DNA of 64,000 nt from Paraneptunicella aestuarii (GTDB taxonomy: Bacteria > Pseudomonadota > Gammaproteobacteria > Enterobacterales > Alteromonadaceae). Below the pieces are notes generated by a model. That model was not told the origin of the DNA, did not search any database, and saw only the letters and a program-made list of their open reading frames with translations. The stretch's first letter is position 1, and every line of letters starts with the position of its first letter. Position numbers and translations under genes: made by a program. Shown in pieces: positions 1 to 10,337 of the stretch. The stretch lies in contig NZ_CP074570.1 of NCBI RefSeq assembly GCF_019900845.1, forward strand, positions 1,178,001-1,242,000. The letters are read 5' to 3'.

Positions 1-1
1 C

Positions 2-463
2 TGGGTGGCTATCGTTACCTTGCGTACCAGTCTTTATGATGTTGAACCTTTATATGGTGCTTCGTTGATTTTTTATGTGCTGGGTATTGTCTGGGCTGCG
101 GATATTGGCGCTTTCTTTGTGGGCGTGAAATTTGGTCGTCATAAATTAAGGCCGAATGTCTCTCCCGGAAAAACGCTGGAAGGCTTATTTGGCGGCATTA
201 TGGCATCTTCTGCCATTATCGGTTTCGCAGCCTTACATTATCAGGTTGATACCAGCCGTATATGGGCGCACTTGCTGGTGGGCGGTTTAACGGTGGCTGT
301 GTCTGCATTGGGTGACTTGAACGAAAGCATGTTTAAACGCTGTGCAGGCTGTAAAGACAGCGGTACTTTATTGCCGGGGCATGGTGGTTTGTTAGACCGA
401 ATTGATAGCCTAACCGCAGCCTTTCCTATTTTTGCTCTTTGCTACGTGTCCTGGATGGCTTAA
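2..463 (+). CDS. cdsA: Phosphatidate cytidylyltransferase, C-terminal part (5' end outside window)
   Basis: CdsA condenses phosphatidate with CTP to CDP-diacylglycerol, the precursor of the major phospholipids, in the inner membrane. The reading frame is open from the window edge, so the start lies upstream and about 153 C-terminal residues are visible. They contain hydrophobic membrane segments, the SPGKTLEG stretch and the family signature near the end (SALGDLNESMFKR, then KDSG and PGHGGLLDRIDS), which holds the conserved metal and substrate residues. The stop codon overlaps the dxr start in TAATG, so the two are translationally coupled. Position before dxr and rseP is the usual gammaproteobacterial order. 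Identification is firm; only the truncation by the window limits the entry. Confidence 0.96.
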   Translation, partial: WVAIVTLRTSLYDVEPLYGASLIFYVLGIVWAADIGAFFVGVKFGRHKLRPNVSPGKTLEGLFGGIMASSAIIGFAALHYQVDTSRIWAHLLVGGLTVAVSALGDLNESMFKRCAGCKDSGTLLPGHGGLLDRIDSLTAAFPIFALCYVSWMA

Positions 464-1644
464 TGCAAAATCTTTGTGTTTTAGGTGCAACCGGTTCGAT
501 TGGGAAGAGTACGCTGGATGTCGTAAGACGCCATCCTGACAGATTCAATATTGTTGCCTTGACCGCGAATCGTCAAATTGATGAACTGGTCAAACAGGCA
601 GTGGAATTCAAACCTGATTATGTTGTTTGTGCTAATCCCGATGATTATTCACTGTTAGCCTCTGGCTTGGCAGAAGAGGGATTGAGTGCCAAGGTACTCG
701 TGGGGCAAGATGGTTTAATCACGGTTGCCAGTTTACCTGAAGTCGACACTGTTATGGCGGCTATTGTCGGTGCAGCTGGATTGGCTCCAACTTATGCGGC
801 GGCATGTGCAGGTAAGAAGATCCTGCTGGCAAACAAAGAAGCCTTGGTGATGTCTGGTGATTTATTCATGCAGGCAGTGATGAAACATAAGGCATTGCTA
901 TTGCCGGTCGATTCAGAACACAACGCTATTTTTCAGTGTCTTCCGGCGAGCTTTTGTGAACATCGAGATTGGTCGCAATTAGGTATCGCCAAAATATTGT
1001 TAACCGGTTCCGGTGGGCCTTTTTTAAAAACGCCTATGGCGGAATTGCAACATGTCACGCCAGAGCAAGCTTGTGCCCACCCTAACTGGGATATGGGGCG
1101 CAAAATCTCAGTAGACTCAGCCACCATGATGAATAAAGGCTTGGAGTTTATTGAAGCGCATTGGTTGTTTGGCGTACCAAAAGAATTAATTCAGGTTGTG
1201 ATCCATCCCCAAAGTACAATCCACTCAATGGTTCAGTATCAGGACGGTTCGGTTTTAGCACAAATGGGGCAATCTGATATGAGAATTCCCATTGCGCATG
1301 TTATGGCTTTCCCTGAGCGTATTGATTCAGGCGTTGCGCCGTTAGATTTTACCACTTTGGCTTCTCTGGAATTCTTACCGCCAGATTTCGAACGCTTTCC
1401 TAATTTGAAGTTGGCAATTGATGCTGTCGAAGCCGGTCAATGGGCAAGTACAGCCTTAAATGCCGCTAACGAAATTTCTGTAGCTGCTTTTTTAGATGGG
1501 CGAATTACATTTTTGGATATTGCGCGTATTAACAACGAAGTTCTTGAGAAAAGTGCGTCACATGTACTTTCTAATATTGATGAAGTTGTCGCTTATGATT
1601 TGCAAAGCCGTGAGCTGGCGAATCGAGTCTTGGAGGGGCTTTAA
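463..1644 (+). CDS. dxr: 1-deoxy-D-xylulose 5-phosphate reductoisomerase
   Basis: Dxr (IspC) converts 1-deoxyxylulose 5-phosphate to 2-C-methylerythritol 4-phosphate with NADPH, the committed step of the MEP isoprenoid pathway, in the cytosol. The protein is 393 residues, normal for the family. It starts with the NADPH-binding GATGSIG motif and carries the LANKEALV segment and the HPNWDMG..KISVDSATMMNKGLE metal and substrate region. An in-frame TTG lies 24 bases upstream, but the ATG at 463, overlapping the cdsA stop, places the nucleotide-binding strand at the right distance from the N terminus. It abuts rseP directly, consistent with a long envelope operon. Confidence 0.97.
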   Translation: MQNLCVLGATGSIGKSTLDVVRRHPDRFNIVALTANRQIDELVKQAVEFKPDYVVCANPDDYSLLASGLAEEGLSAKVLVGQDGLITVASLPEVDTVMAAIVGAAGLAPTYAAACAGKKILLANKEALVMSGDLFMQAVMKHKALLLPVDSEHNAIFQCLPASFCEHRDWSQLGIAKILLTGSGGPFLKTPMAELQHVTPEQACAHPNWDMGRKISVDSATMMNKGLEFIEAHWLFGVPKELIQVVIHPQSTIHSMVQYQDGSVLAQMGQSDMRIPIAHVMAFPERIDSGVAPLDFTTLASLEFLPPDFERFPNLKLAIDAVEAGQWASTALNAANEISVAAFLDGRITFLDIARINNEVLEKSASHVLSNIDEVVAYDLQSRELANRVLEGL

Positions 1645-2994
1645 ATGTTAGCTTTCCTCTGGAATGCCGTCTTTTTCGTTTTGGGGATTGGGATCTTAAT
1701 TGCCGTCCACGAATGGGGACATTTTTGGGTGGCTCGACGTTGTGGCATCAAGGTTCAGCAATTTAGTATCGGGTTCGGCAAGCCTCTATGGAGTCGTGTC
1801 GATCGATTGGGCACTCGCTTTGTGTTAGCCGCCATTCCTCTTGGTGGTTATGTTCGTATGCTCGACGAGCGCGTCGATGATGTCTCCGACTCTGAAAGAC
1901 ATATGACCTTTAATAGCAAAACCGTGGGGCAGAAAATCGCAGTGATGGCGGCTGGCCCTTTGGTGAATCTGATTTTTGCTGTTTTTGCCATGTACCTGGT
2001 TTACCTGATTGGCGTTGATACCGTGAAGCCTATTGTGGGCGCTATTAAGCCCGGCTCTATTGCTGCTGCTTCCGGTCTGCCGCGTAATGTTGAAATTGTT
2101 GCCATCGATGGTAAGGAAACCAAGGATTGGGAAGCGGTTAACTATGAATTGGTGTCTCATATTGGTGAACCTCAAATTTTAGTCTCAGCTCAGTCACCCG
2201 GAACCTTTTCCAGTAGCACTTATTCATTACGAGTATCAGAATGGCAGTTTGATCCCGGTAAAGAATCGGCATTGACCTATTTGGGTATTGAACCTTATCG
2301 ACCAAAAATTACCACTATGATTGGTCTGGTTGACAAAAATTCGCCTGCAGAACGAGCAGGAATGCAAGTAAATGACAAAATTATCGAAATTGATGGAACT
2401 ACTATCGAAAATTGGGAACAAATAGTGGAGTATGTTTCCGCTCGCCCGGGGGCGACTATCGGCCTAATGGTGGAGAGAGATAATAAACCTGCTGCATTAA
2501 TGGTTGCTGTCGGTACTCATCCGCAAGATAATTCCCGCGGTTATCTTGGTGTACTACCTACTGCTGAACCTTGGCCTGAGCAATATCGCTTTACCCATAA
2601 ATATGGGATTTTTGAAGCATTTGGCGAAGCCTTGGGTAAAACCTGGCGCCTTATTACCTTAAGTTTGGAAATGATTGGTAAGCTACTCAGTGGCGACGTT
2701 TCATTGAATAACTTGAGTGGGCCCATTTCTATTGCTCAAGGAGCGGGCGCAAGTGCGGGTTACGGTGTTGTTTATTTTCTGAGCTTTTTGGCATTGATTA
2801 GTGTCAATTTGGGCATAATCAACCTGTTACCTTTACCAGTGCTTGATGGTGGACACTTACTCTATTATTTTATAGAGCTTTTGCGGGGCAAGCCTGTGCC
2901 GGAACATATTCAGGAAATAGGTTTTCGTATCGGCGGCGTGTTACTATTGGCGCTAATGGCGATTGCCATTGTTAATGATATTATGCGGCTTTAG
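1645..2994 (+). CDS. rseP: Site-2 intramembrane metalloprotease RseP
   Basis: RseP cleaves the anti-sigma factor RseA inside the inner membrane during the sigma-E envelope stress response and also removes remnant signal peptides. The 449-residue protein has the zinc HEWGH (HExxH) motif in the first transmembrane segment near residue 23, two PDZ domains in the periplasmic middle part (the second around residues 225-300), and the third zinc ligand region NLLPLPVLDGGH near residue 395. The ATG follows the dxr stop without a gap and is preceded by GGAGGGG, a strong ribosome binding site. Located directly before bamA, whose folding state is what the sigma-E pathway monitors. Confidence 0.97.
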   Translation: MLAFLWNAVFFVLGIGILIAVHEWGHFWVARRCGIKVQQFSIGFGKPLWSRVDRLGTRFVLAAIPLGGYVRMLDERVDDVSDSERHMTFNSKTVGQKIAVMAAGPLVNLIFAVFAMYLVYLIGVDTVKPIVGAIKPGSIAAASGLPRNVEIVAIDGKETKDWEAVNYELVSHIGEPQILVSAQSPGTFSSSTYSLRVSEWQFDPGKESALTYLGIEPYRPKITTMIGLVDKNSPAERAGMQVNDKIIEIDGTTIENWEQIVEYVSARPGATIGLMVERDNKPAALMVAVGTHPQDNSRGYLGVLPTAEPWPEQYRFTHKYGIFEAFGEALGKTWRLITLSLEMIGKLLSGDVSLNNLSGPISIAQGAGASAGYGVVYFLSFLALISVNLGIINLLPLPVLDGGHLLYYFIELLRGKPVPEHIQEIGFRIGGVLLLALMAIAIVNDIMRL

Positions 2995-3108
2995 ATGGTC
3001 TCTGGTGGGACAGGAGTGATTAGGGGTATTCCAAGCGATTATCCGTCGAGCTCAACGAGTAGATTTACTACGTGATTCAACAACTTTTGATTGGATAAAA
3101 ATAAATAA

Positions 3109-5583
3109 ATGAAGTTTTTTCGTTTTGCTGCAGCCATGGTGTTGCTGTGTACAGGGATCAGGGCGCAAGCGGCTGGATCCAGCGAGTTTGTGATCCAGGA
3201 TATCAAGATTGAAGGTTTACAACGTGTTGCACTTGGTGCAGCGTTAACCTATATCCCGGTCAAAGTCGGTGATCCCGTTAACAGTTTCAGGATTTCCCAG
3301 TTAATTCGTTCCCTCTATTCGTCCAGTCACTTTGAAAAAATTGAAGTGTTACGCGACGGCGATACCATGATCATCAAGGTAAAAGAGCGTCCAACTATCA
3401 GTAATGTCATTTTCGAAGGTAATGATGATATTAAAGATGAACAGTTGCAGGACAGCCTTGACGGCAACAATATTCGTGTTGGTGAACCGTTAGATAAAAC
3501 CGTATTGACCAATATCGAAAATGGCTTGAAGGATTTCTTCTATAGTGTTGGTAAATATAACGCTGACGTTTCTGCCATTGTTACCCCTCTCCCTCGTAAC
3601 CGTGTTGACCTTAAATTCCTGTTTGAAGAAGGTGATGCTGCCGAGATCGAGCAAATCAACATTGTGGGTAATGAAACCTTCTCCGATGACGAATTGTTTA
3701 AAACCTTTGAGCTGGATTTTGATACGCCGTGGTGGGACTTCTTGTCTGAAACCCGCTATCAGAAGCAAACGCTGGAAGGTGATATCGAAACCCTGCGTAG
3801 CTATTACATGGATCGCGGTTATCTTAAATACAACCTGGATTCAACTCAGGTATCCATGACGCCAGACAAAAAAGGCGTTTATATCACCCTGAATATCACC
3901 GAAGGTGAACAGTATAATGTGTCCGGTGTGGAGCTGTCTGGTGACTTGCTGGGACACGAGCAAACCATCGCGGCCATTATGCCCATCGTTGAAGGCGAAC
4001 TGTTTAATCAGGCCAAAATCACTTATACCGAAGAGTTTATCAGCAAGTATTTTGGTCGTTTTGGCTATGCTTATCCAACCGTAACCACTATTCCTGACAT
4101 TAACGAAGAAGATAAAACGGTAAAACTGACCTTGTCTGTTGATCCTGGAAAACGTATTTATGTGCGCCGTGTTAATTTCTCAGGACACGCCGTTACTTCT
4201 GATGAAGTGTTGCGCCGTGAAGTGACTCAGATGGAAGGTGCCTGGTTATCAAATACGGCACTGGAAGGTTCCAAAGCTAACATTACCCGTCGTTTGAACT
4301 TTATTGAAGAAGCGGAATTTGAAACGATTCGCCTGCCTAATAGTGACGATCAGGTTGATGTTCAATTCAAGGTTAAAGAACAGCCGTCAGGTTCATTCAA
4401 CGCAGGTATTGGTTATGGTGACCGTTCTGGTTTGAGTTTGCAGGCCGGTGTTCAGCAAGACAACTTCCTTGGAACCGGTAAGCAGGTTGGATTTAACGTT
4501 AACACTAACCGTTATCAAAAGCGCGCAGCAATCACCTATAACGACCCTTATTTCACCATTGATGGTATCAGTTTGGGTGGTAGTTTGTCGTACAGTGAGT
4601 TGGATGCAGGTAACGTAAACCTGATTCGATACAACACCAAAACTTACGCGATAGGTGGTAATTTTGGCTTCCCGATTAACGAATTCAACCGTTTAAGTTT
4701 TGGTTTGACTTATCGTAATGAAGAATTGTCACAGCGTGACACCTACATTCAAACCAGTCGTTTCTATAATTTGTTTGCTGACCCGAATGACCCGGATGCG
4801 CCGATCAAGTATGAAACTTTCCTGGCTTCTGCTGCGTGGAGCCGTTCAACGCTGAACCGTGGTATGTTCCCAACAGCGGGTTCTACACAGCGTGTTAGCT
4901 TAAGTGCTTCAACACCTAATTCTGATGCCAATTACTATAAGGCCGAATTGGATACCCGTTTCTACTTCCCGTTATCGGATGATCAACGCTGGTCGTTCCT
5001 GACCCGCTTAAGATTAGGTTATGGTAATGGCTATGGTAGCATCAACGGTAAAGATCAGTTCCTGCCATTTACCCAGAACTTCACCGCCGGCGGCAGCGAC
5101 ACTCTGCGTGGATTTGAGAATAACACTGTTGGCCCAAGAGGTATTCAACGTGTTCCACAAACGATTACCGCACCGGATGGGTCTACAGTGGTTTTGAATC
5201 CTGAGTCCGATCAACTGTACGTTACTGAGCGTTCAATTGGTGGTAATGCTATGGCTTTGGGGGGATTGGAGTTGATATTCCCAACGCCATTTATCTCAGA
5301 AGAGTACGATAATTCTGTGCGTACCAGTTTGTTTGTTGATATTGGTAACGTTTGGGACACAGAATTCAATTACGATGATTTTAAAAACTTAACGACAGAT
5401 GCCCGTTCGGCTGAGCGTTTAATCGATTTTGGTGACCCTTCCCTGTATCGTTCTTCTTATGGGGTTTCGATTCAATGGATATCACCAATGGGGCCAATGG
5501 TATTCAGCTTCTCCAGAGCATTACAAGAACGCTCAGGAGACGAAGTGAAATTCTTCTCGTTCAATATTGGACAAGTATTTTAA
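3109..5583 (+). CDS. bamA: Outer membrane protein assembly factor BamA
   Basis: BamA is the essential core of the BAM machine that folds beta-barrel proteins into the outer membrane. The 824-residue product begins with a signal peptide ending around residue 22 (QAA). POTRA domains follow over roughly residues 24-420, and a 16-strand barrel fills the C-terminal half. The barrel shows the conserved loop-6 motif as LRGF within a [10 protein letters not shown] segment, and the chain ends in phenylalanine, the usual sorting signal. The 114-base gap to rseP has no obvious terminator. Gene order with skp and the lpx genes next is standard. Confidence 0.98.
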   Translation: MKFFRFAAAMVLLCTGIRAQAAGSSEFVIQDIKIEGLQRVALGAALTYIPVKVGDPVNSFRISQLIRSLYSSSHFEKIEVLRDGDTMIIKVKERPTISNVIFEGNDDIKDEQLQDSLDGNNIRVGEPLDKTVLTNIENGLKDFFYSVGKYNADVSAIVTPLPRNRVDLKFLFEEGDAAEIEQINIVGNETFSDDELFKTFELDFDTPWWDFLSETRYQKQTLEGDIETLRSYYMDRGYLKYNLDSTQVSMTPDKKGVYITLNITEGEQYNVSGVELSGDLLGHEQTIAAIMPIVEGELFNQAKITYTEEFISKYFGRFGYAYPTVTTIPDINEEDKTVKLTLSVDPGKRIYVRRVNFSGHAVTSDEVLRREVTQMEGAWLSNTALEGSKANITRRLNFIEEAEFETIRLPNSDDQVDVQFKVKEQPSGSFNAGIGYGDRSGLSLQAGVQQDNFLGTGKQVGFNVNTNRYQKRAAITYNDPYFTIDGISLGGSLSYSELDAGNVNLIRYNTKTYAIGGNFGFPINEFNRLSFGLTYRNEELSQRDTYIQTSRFYNLFADPNDPDAPIKYETFLASAAWSRSTLNRGMFPTAGSTQRVSLSASTPNSDANYYKAELDTRFYFPLSDDQRWSFLTRLRLGYGNGYGSINGKDQFLPFTQNFTAGGSDTLRGFENNTVGPRGIQRVPQTITAPDGSTVVLNPESDQLYVTERSIGGNAMALGGLELIFPTPFISEEYDNSVRTSLFVDIGNVWDTEFNYDDFKNLTTDARSAERLIDFGDPSLYRSSYGVSIQWISPMGPMVFSFSRALQERSGDEVKFFSFNIGQVF

Positions 5584-5664
5584 GCTGATTTTGATAAACT
5601 ACGGCGCGGGCTCTTTGAGAGCTCTAGCCAATTATAAAATGATTAAAAATTAAGGAGCGGACTC

Positions 5665-6177
5665 TTGAACCTTATTAATAAAACTTTTTTTGCTGCTGCA
5701 TTACTTTTAGTTGGTGCTTCACAGGCTCAAGCTGCTGATCAGAAGATTGGTGTTGTCGATGTGCAAGGGATCTTCCAGGCATTGCCTCAAGCGGTTGCTA
5801 TTCAGCAAGACATTACGGAAGAATTCAAAGATCAAACTGAAGAATTGAAAACACTGGAAGGTGATTTGAAATTCAACATGGAAAAGCATAAGCGTGATGC
5901 GGCTACCATGAGTGAAAAAGAAATGAAAACGTTGGAAGAGAAAATTCTTAAGCAACGTCAGGAATATGCTGAAAAAGGCCAGGCTCTACAACAGAAAATG
6001 CAAGGGCGTTTTGGCGAAGAGCGTAATAAGTTGATGGCATTGATTAAGCAAACTATCGATGCGATCGCTGCTGATGAAAAATATGACATCATCTTGAATG
6101 CTGGCGCTGTTGTATACATTGACGAAAGTCAGGATTTGTCCAGAAAAGTGGTTGAGCGCGTTAGCAAAATTAAATAA
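5665..6177 (+). CDS. skp: Periplasmic chaperone Skp (OmpH)
   Basis: Skp is a trimeric periplasmic chaperone that holds unfolded outer membrane proteins on the way to BamA. The 170-residue protein has a signal peptide with likely cleavage after SQAQA near residue 23. It then has a short beta strand (IGVVDVQGIF) and a long charged alpha-helical stretch of about residues 45-130 that forms the tentacles. Translation appears to begin at a TTG at 5665, seven bases after AAGGAG; no ATG is close enough to compete without losing the signal peptide. Located between bamA and lpxD as in most relatives. Confidence 0.94.
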   Translation: MNLINKTFFAAALLLVGASQAQAADQKIGVVDVQGIFQALPQAVAIQQDITEEFKDQTEELKTLEGDLKFNMEKHKRDAATMSEKEMKTLEEKILKQRQEYAEKGQALQQKMQGRFGEERNKLMALIKQTIDAIAADEKYDIILNAGAVVYIDESQDLSRKVVERVSKIK

Positions 6178-6214
6178 TTAAAATGTTAATTTAAAAGCGA
6201 ACAACGACATTACT

Positions 6215-7246
6215 ATGCCAACATATACCTTGGCTGACCTCGCAGAGCGCGTAGGGGCCAGAGTTGAAGGTGACTCAACGATTGAGGTGAGCACCATTGC
6301 AACTCTGGCGAGCGCGACAAGTGGTCAGATTTCATTTTTATCCAATAGCAAATACCGTAGCCAGCTTTCCGAAACGAAGGCTTCCGCTGTTATCATTAAG
6401 AGCGGAGATCTGGAGCATTGTCCATGTGCTGCTTTGGTGATGGACAATCCTTATGCTGGATTTGCGCGTATAAGCCAATTGTTGGATACCACGCCTAAAG
6501 CTGCCGATTCCATTGCGTCATCAGCATCTATTTCATCGAGTGCTCAATTAGGAAACAATGTTTCCGTAGGACATAACTCAGTGATCGAAGATGGGGCTGT
6601 TATCGGTGACAATGTTGAAATTGGCGCTGGGTGTTTTATTGGAAAAAATGCTCGAATTGGCCAAGGGACGAAATTGTGGGCAAACGTGACGGTTTATCAT
6701 GAATCATTGATTGGTGAACATTGTTTGTTTCAATCAGGCGCAGTAATTGGGTCTGATGGCTTTGGATATGCCAATGACGCGGGTAACTGGTTGAAGATCC
6801 CTCAACTGGGGCGAGTTGTCATAGGTAACAATACGGAAATTGGCGCAAATACATGTATTGATCGCGGTGCGCTGGATGATACTGTGGTTGGTAATGGGGT
6901 TATTATCGACAACTTATGTCAAATTGCACATAACGTTGTGATAGGTGATCACACAGCTATAGCTGGATGTACTGTTATTGCAGGTAGTTCGAATATCGGA
7001 AAATACTGTGTCATTGCTGGCATGGTTGGCATCAATGGACACATAGAAGTCGCTGACAAGGTAACCTTTACTGGATTTGCAATGGTTACCAAAGATATTA
7101 AAGAACCGGGAGTTTACTCTTCGGGAATTCCAGTCATGAAGAACAATGAATGGCGTAGAAGCATGGTCGCTTTGCGCAATCTGGATTCCCTTAAGTCCCG
7201 GATCAAGGCGCTCGAAGAATCCGGCAACACATCGGCAGGTGAATAA
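6215..7246 (+). CDS. lpxD: UDP-3-O-acylglucosamine N-acyltransferase
   Basis: LpxD adds the N-linked hydroxyacyl chain to UDP-3-O-acylglucosamine in the third step of lipid A synthesis, in the cytosol. The 343-residue protein has the N-terminal uridine-binding domain (about residues 1-100). A left-handed parallel beta helix made of hexapeptide repeats such as IGDNVE and IGNNTE covers about residues 105-300, and a C-terminal helix follows. The catalytic His lies in the segment [10 protein letters not shown]. Length and domain order match the family. A 90-base gap separates it from fabZ. Confidence 0.97.
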   Translation: MPTYTLADLAERVGARVEGDSTIEVSTIATLASATSGQISFLSNSKYRSQLSETKASAVIIKSGDLEHCPCAALVMDNPYAGFARISQLLDTTPKAADSIASSASISSSAQLGNNVSVGHNSVIEDGAVIGDNVEIGAGCFIGKNARIGQGTKLWANVTVYHESLIGEHCLFQSGAVIGSDGFGYANDAGNWLKIPQLGRVVIGNNTEIGANTCIDRGALDDTVVGNGVIIDNLCQIAHNVVIGDHTAIAGCTVIAGSSNIGKYCVIAGMVGINGHIEVADKVTFTGFAMVTKDIKEPGVYSSGIPVMKNNEWRRSMVALRNLDSLKSRIKALEESGNTSAGE

Positions 7247-7336
7247 GCCTGCTCTGGTGTCACATCGCCAAATTCCATTCAGCCTATCCATGTTAGCTGT
7301 CCTATTATTAGAAGGTATTAAAGAGGAGAGACTCCG

Positions 7337-7783
7337 TTGTCAGAAGTCATTGAATCAGTGGAGATTGAAGAAATTCTGGAACTATTGCCACATCGCTATC
7401 CAATGCTATTGGTCGATAGAGTAACAGAAGTAAAGTTGGGTGAGTCGATAAAGGCGTATAAGAATATTACGTTTAATGAGCCTTGCTTTACTGGCCATTT
7501 TCCGGGTAAACCTATTTTCCCTGGCGTGCTTATTTTAGAAGCCTTAGCTCAGGCCGCGGGTATTTTAGGTTTCAAAACCGCTGGAAATAGCGACGATCTA
7601 TATTTATATGCTGGTATTGATAAGGCTCGTTTCAAACGACCTGTGGTACCTGGTGATAGATTGGACTTCGACGTTCAGTTTATAAAAGAAAAACGTGGCA
7701 TCTGGAAATTCCAGGGGGTTGCCAGTGTTGACGGTAATGAAGCATGTAGCGCTGAATTTATGTGCGCAATGAGGAAGATGTAA
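7337..7783 (+). CDS. fabZ: 3-hydroxyacyl-ACP dehydratase FabZ
   Basis: FabZ dehydrates 3-hydroxyacyl-ACP in fatty acid elongation and competes with LpxA and LpxD for hydroxyacyl-ACP, which explains its place among the lipid A genes. The 148-residue protein has the hot-dog fold signature: [13 protein letters not shown] near residue 17, and [12 protein letters not shown] followed by EALAQ, which supplies the catalytic His and Glu. The start is a TTG at 7337 preceded by GAGGAG. An overlapping longer frame upstream is out of frame and not coding. The lpxA start follows the stop after three bases. Confidence 0.96.
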   Translation: MSEVIESVEIEEILELLPHRYPMLLVDRVTEVKLGESIKAYKNITFNEPCFTGHFPGKPIFPGVLILEALAQAAGILGFKTAGNSDDLYLYAGIDKARFKRPVVPGDRLDFDVQFIKEKRGIWKFQGVASVDGNEACSAEFMCAMRKM

Positions 7784-7786
7784 AAC

Positions 7787-8554
7787 GTGATCCATGAAAC
7801 AGCCATTATTCATCCTGATGCCAAAATAGGCGCTAATGTCAGCATTGGTGCTTACTCTATTGTTGGTGAAGACGTGGTTATCGGTGACGATTGCCAGATC
7901 CATTCCCACGTTGTGATTAAAGGGCCAACGACCATTGGCAAAAACAATCGCATTTTCCAGTTTGCCTCCATTGGTGAAGATTGCCAGGACAAAAAGTTCG
8001 CTGGCGAAAAAACCAAACTGGAAATTGGAGACAACAATATTTTCCGTGAATCTGTGACGGTTCACCGTGGCACAGTGCAGGATAATGGCATCACTCGTAT
8101 TGGCAGTGACAACCTGTTTATGGCCTACGCCCATGTCGCTCATGACTGTGTGATTGGCGACGGCTGTATTTTTGCTAATGCTTGTACTCTTGCGGGTCAC
8201 GTACATGTTGGTGATGGTGCTATTTTGGGCGGATTGTCCGGCGTACATCAATTCTGTCACATTGGTGCTTATAGCTTCGCCGGTGGTGGCAGTATTATCC
8301 TCAAAGACCTGCCTCCTTATGTCATGTTGGGTAAAGATGGCAAGCCTCACGGTATTAATTCAGAAGGGTTAAAACGTCGTGGTAAAAGCAGTGATACCAT
8401 CATGGCAGTGAAACGCGCCTATAAAGCGATTTATCGTAGTGGTAACACCTTGCAGGAAGTGATCCCTGAGTTGCAGAAGGTTGGTGAGGAAGTACCAGAA
8501 GTTAAGCTGTTGGCTGACTTCCTGAGCAATACGTCTCGCGGTATTTTACGCTAA
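7787..8554 (+). CDS. lpxA: UDP-N-acetylglucosamine O-acyltransferase
   Basis: LpxA catalyses the first, reversible step of lipid A synthesis, moving a hydroxyacyl chain from ACP to the 3-OH of UDP-GlcNAc. The 255-residue trimeric enzyme is mostly a left-handed beta helix with hexapeptide repeats. The catalytic His region reads YAHVAHDC near residue 120, and a helical C-terminal domain begins around residue 190 (HGINSEGLKRRG). The start is a GTG at 7787, three bases after the fabZ stop, which points to coupled translation. A 248-residue antisense frame across this gene is a shadow of the repeat structure. Confidence 0.97.
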   Translation: MIHETAIIHPDAKIGANVSIGAYSIVGEDVVIGDDCQIHSHVVIKGPTTIGKNNRIFQFASIGEDCQDKKFAGEKTKLEIGDNNIFRESVTVHRGTVQDNGITRIGSDNLFMAYAHVAHDCVIGDGCIFANACTLAGHVHVGDGAILGGLSGVHQFCHIGAYSFAGGGSIILKDLPPYVMLGKDGKPHGINSEGLKRRGKSSDTIMAVKRAYKAIYRSGNTLQEVIPELQKVGEEVPEVKLLADFLSNTSRGILR

Positions 8555-8577
8555 CCGGCTACAGTCTGCGGAACACC

Positions 8578-9726
8578 ATGTCAGACAAACCTATGCGAAT
8601 CGGAATAGTAGTCGGTGAAGTGTCGGGAGACATTCTCGGCTCAGGTTTGTTAGCAGAACTCAAAAAACAATATCCCAATGCTGTATTTGAAGGCATTGGT
8701 GGTGCCAATATGATCAAACAGGGCTTTAACTCCCTGTTTGATATGGAAGAATTATCGGTAATGGGATTGGTTGAAGTCCTGTCTCGCATTCGTCGTCTGT
8801 TTCAAATCCGTGCTCAACTAACCGAGTATTTTACGCAAAACCCGCCAGATGTTTTTATTGGTATTGACGCGCCCGATTTTAATTTGGGCTTGGAAACCAA
8901 GCTTAAAAAACGGGGCATTAAAACCGTTCACTATGTTAGCCCGACTATTTGGGCGTGGCGTGAGAATCGGGTACACAAAATCAAAAAAGCGGCTGATTTG
9001 GTGTTGTGCTTATTTCCTTTTGAACCTGAGATTTATCACAAGTACCAGATGAAAGCAGAATTCATCGGTCATACCATGGCAGATCAAATTCCATTGCAGG
9101 TGGATCGCAATGCTGCCCGCGATGAACTTAATATCGCGCATGATGAGCCTGTACTTGCGCTCTTGCCGGGAAGCCGTGGTGGGGAAGTTGCCAAATTGCT
9201 GGATATTTTCATGCAAACGGCAGAAAAGCTCAGCCAATCTGTGCCGGGGTTGCATGTGCTGGTTCCTGTGGTGAATGCACAGCGTAAGCAACAGATCGAT
9301 GACTATCTTGTAGATAAAGCGTTCTCATTTAAATTAACTCTATTAGACGGGCAAGCCAGAGAAGCGATGATCGCATCTAATGCCGTGTTGCTTGCTTCTG
9401 GTACGGCAACGCTGGAAGCTATGTTATGCAAGCGCCCTATGGTGGTGGCTTATAAATTGGCTCCTATGACCCACTGGATGATGGGATATTTATACAAACA
9501 GAATTATTTCTCGTTACCGAACATTTTGGCGGGTAGGGAAGTGGTTCCCGAACTTCTGCAAGAAGACGTTAATCCCGATACCTTATGTCAGTATTTACTA
9601 CCAAAAATGCAATCGGAAAACGTTAATCTAATAGACACTTTTACGCAATTGCACGAGACACTGAAACGAGATGCCGACAAGCAGGCTGCTATTGCCGTGC
9701 AATCACTTATTGCAAAAGGAAAATAA
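8578..9726 (+). CDS. lpxB: Lipid-A-disaccharide synthase
   Basis: LpxB is a GT19 glycosyltransferase that joins UDP-2,3-diacylglucosamine and lipid X into the tetra-acylated lipid A disaccharide at the inner membrane surface. The 382-residue length is typical. Diagnostic segments are GEVSGDILG near residue 12, IGIDAPDFN, the [11 protein letters not shown] stretch, LLPGSRGGE and the C-terminal SGTATLEA plus YSLPNIL-like region (here [11 protein letters not shown]). It starts 23 bases after lpxA and is followed by rnhB after five bases. Confidence 0.97.
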   Translation: MSDKPMRIGIVVGEVSGDILGSGLLAELKKQYPNAVFEGIGGANMIKQGFNSLFDMEELSVMGLVEVLSRIRRLFQIRAQLTEYFTQNPPDVFIGIDAPDFNLGLETKLKKRGIKTVHYVSPTIWAWRENRVHKIKKAADLVLCLFPFEPEIYHKYQMKAEFIGHTMADQIPLQVDRNAARDELNIAHDEPVLALLPGSRGGEVAKLLDIFMQTAEKLSQSVPGLHVLVPVVNAQRKQQIDDYLVDKAFSFKLTLLDGQAREAMIASNAVLLASGTATLEAMLCKRPMVVAYKLAPMTHWMMGYLYKQNYFSLPNILAGREVVPELLQEDVNPDTLCQYLLPKMQSENVNLIDTFTQLHETLKRDADKQAAIAVQSLIAKGK

Positions 9727-9731
9727 TCACA

Positions 9732-10337
9732 ATGCTCATTGCTGGAGTTGACGAAGTTGGGCGAGGCCCATTGGTGGGTGACGTTGTCACTGCTGCGGTA
9801 ATTTTACCCGAAAACCATGGTCTGGAAGGCTTAACCGATTCCAAAAAGCTGTCTGAAAAGAAGCGTGATTTGCTAGAGCCTCAAATTAAAGAAGTGGCTA
9901 TTGCATGGGCAATTGGAAAAGCAACCCACGAAGAAATCGATCAACTTAATATCCTGCAAGCGACTATGTTGGCAATGACTCGCGCAGTACAAGCATTATC
10001 CATTCAACCTGATTTTGTTCGGGTTGATGGTAACCGTTGCCCTAAATGGGATTATAAAAGCGAAGCGATTGTTAAAGGCGACGGTACAGTTGCAGAAATC
10101 TCGGCAGCTTCTATTCTTGCCAAGGTTTATCGAGATCGACAAATGGTCGAATTGCATCAGAAATACCCGGATTTTGGGTTCGATAAACACAAAGGCTATC
10201 CAACTAAATTTCATATGGAAATGCTGCAATTGCATGGTGTACTGCCTGAACATCGACGCAGCTACAGGCCAGTTCAGAATGCGTTGGATATGATGGCTGC
10301 AAACGGTAATCAACCTGAGGACTTGTCCCATGCATAA
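9732..10337 (+). CDS. rnhB: Ribonuclease HII
   Basis: RNase HII cleaves RNA in RNA-DNA hybrids and incises at single misincorporated ribonucleotides during excision repair. The 201-residue protein begins with the catalytic [11 protein letters not shown] motif. It has the other acidic residues at VRVDG (near residue 100) and in the [12 protein letters not shown] region, all characteristic of type 2 enzymes. Its last eight bases overlap the dnaE start, so the replicative polymerase subunit is coupled to it. Confidence 0.97.
   Translation: MLIAGVDEVGRGPLVGDVVTAAVILPENHGLEGLTDSKKLSEKKRDLLEPQIKEVAIAWAIGKATHEEIDQLNILQATMLAMTRAVQALSIQPDFVRVDGNRCPKWDYKSEAIVKGDGTVAEISAASILAKVYRDRQMVELHQKYPDFGFDKHKGYPTKFHMEMLQLHGVLPEHRRSYRPVQNALDMMAANGNQPEDLSHA

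Noticed and set aside
7604..8350. 248-codon minus-strand frame opposite fabZ/lpxA
   Set aside because: It is the antisense image of the LpxA hexapeptide repeats; no ribosome binding site or family resemblance.
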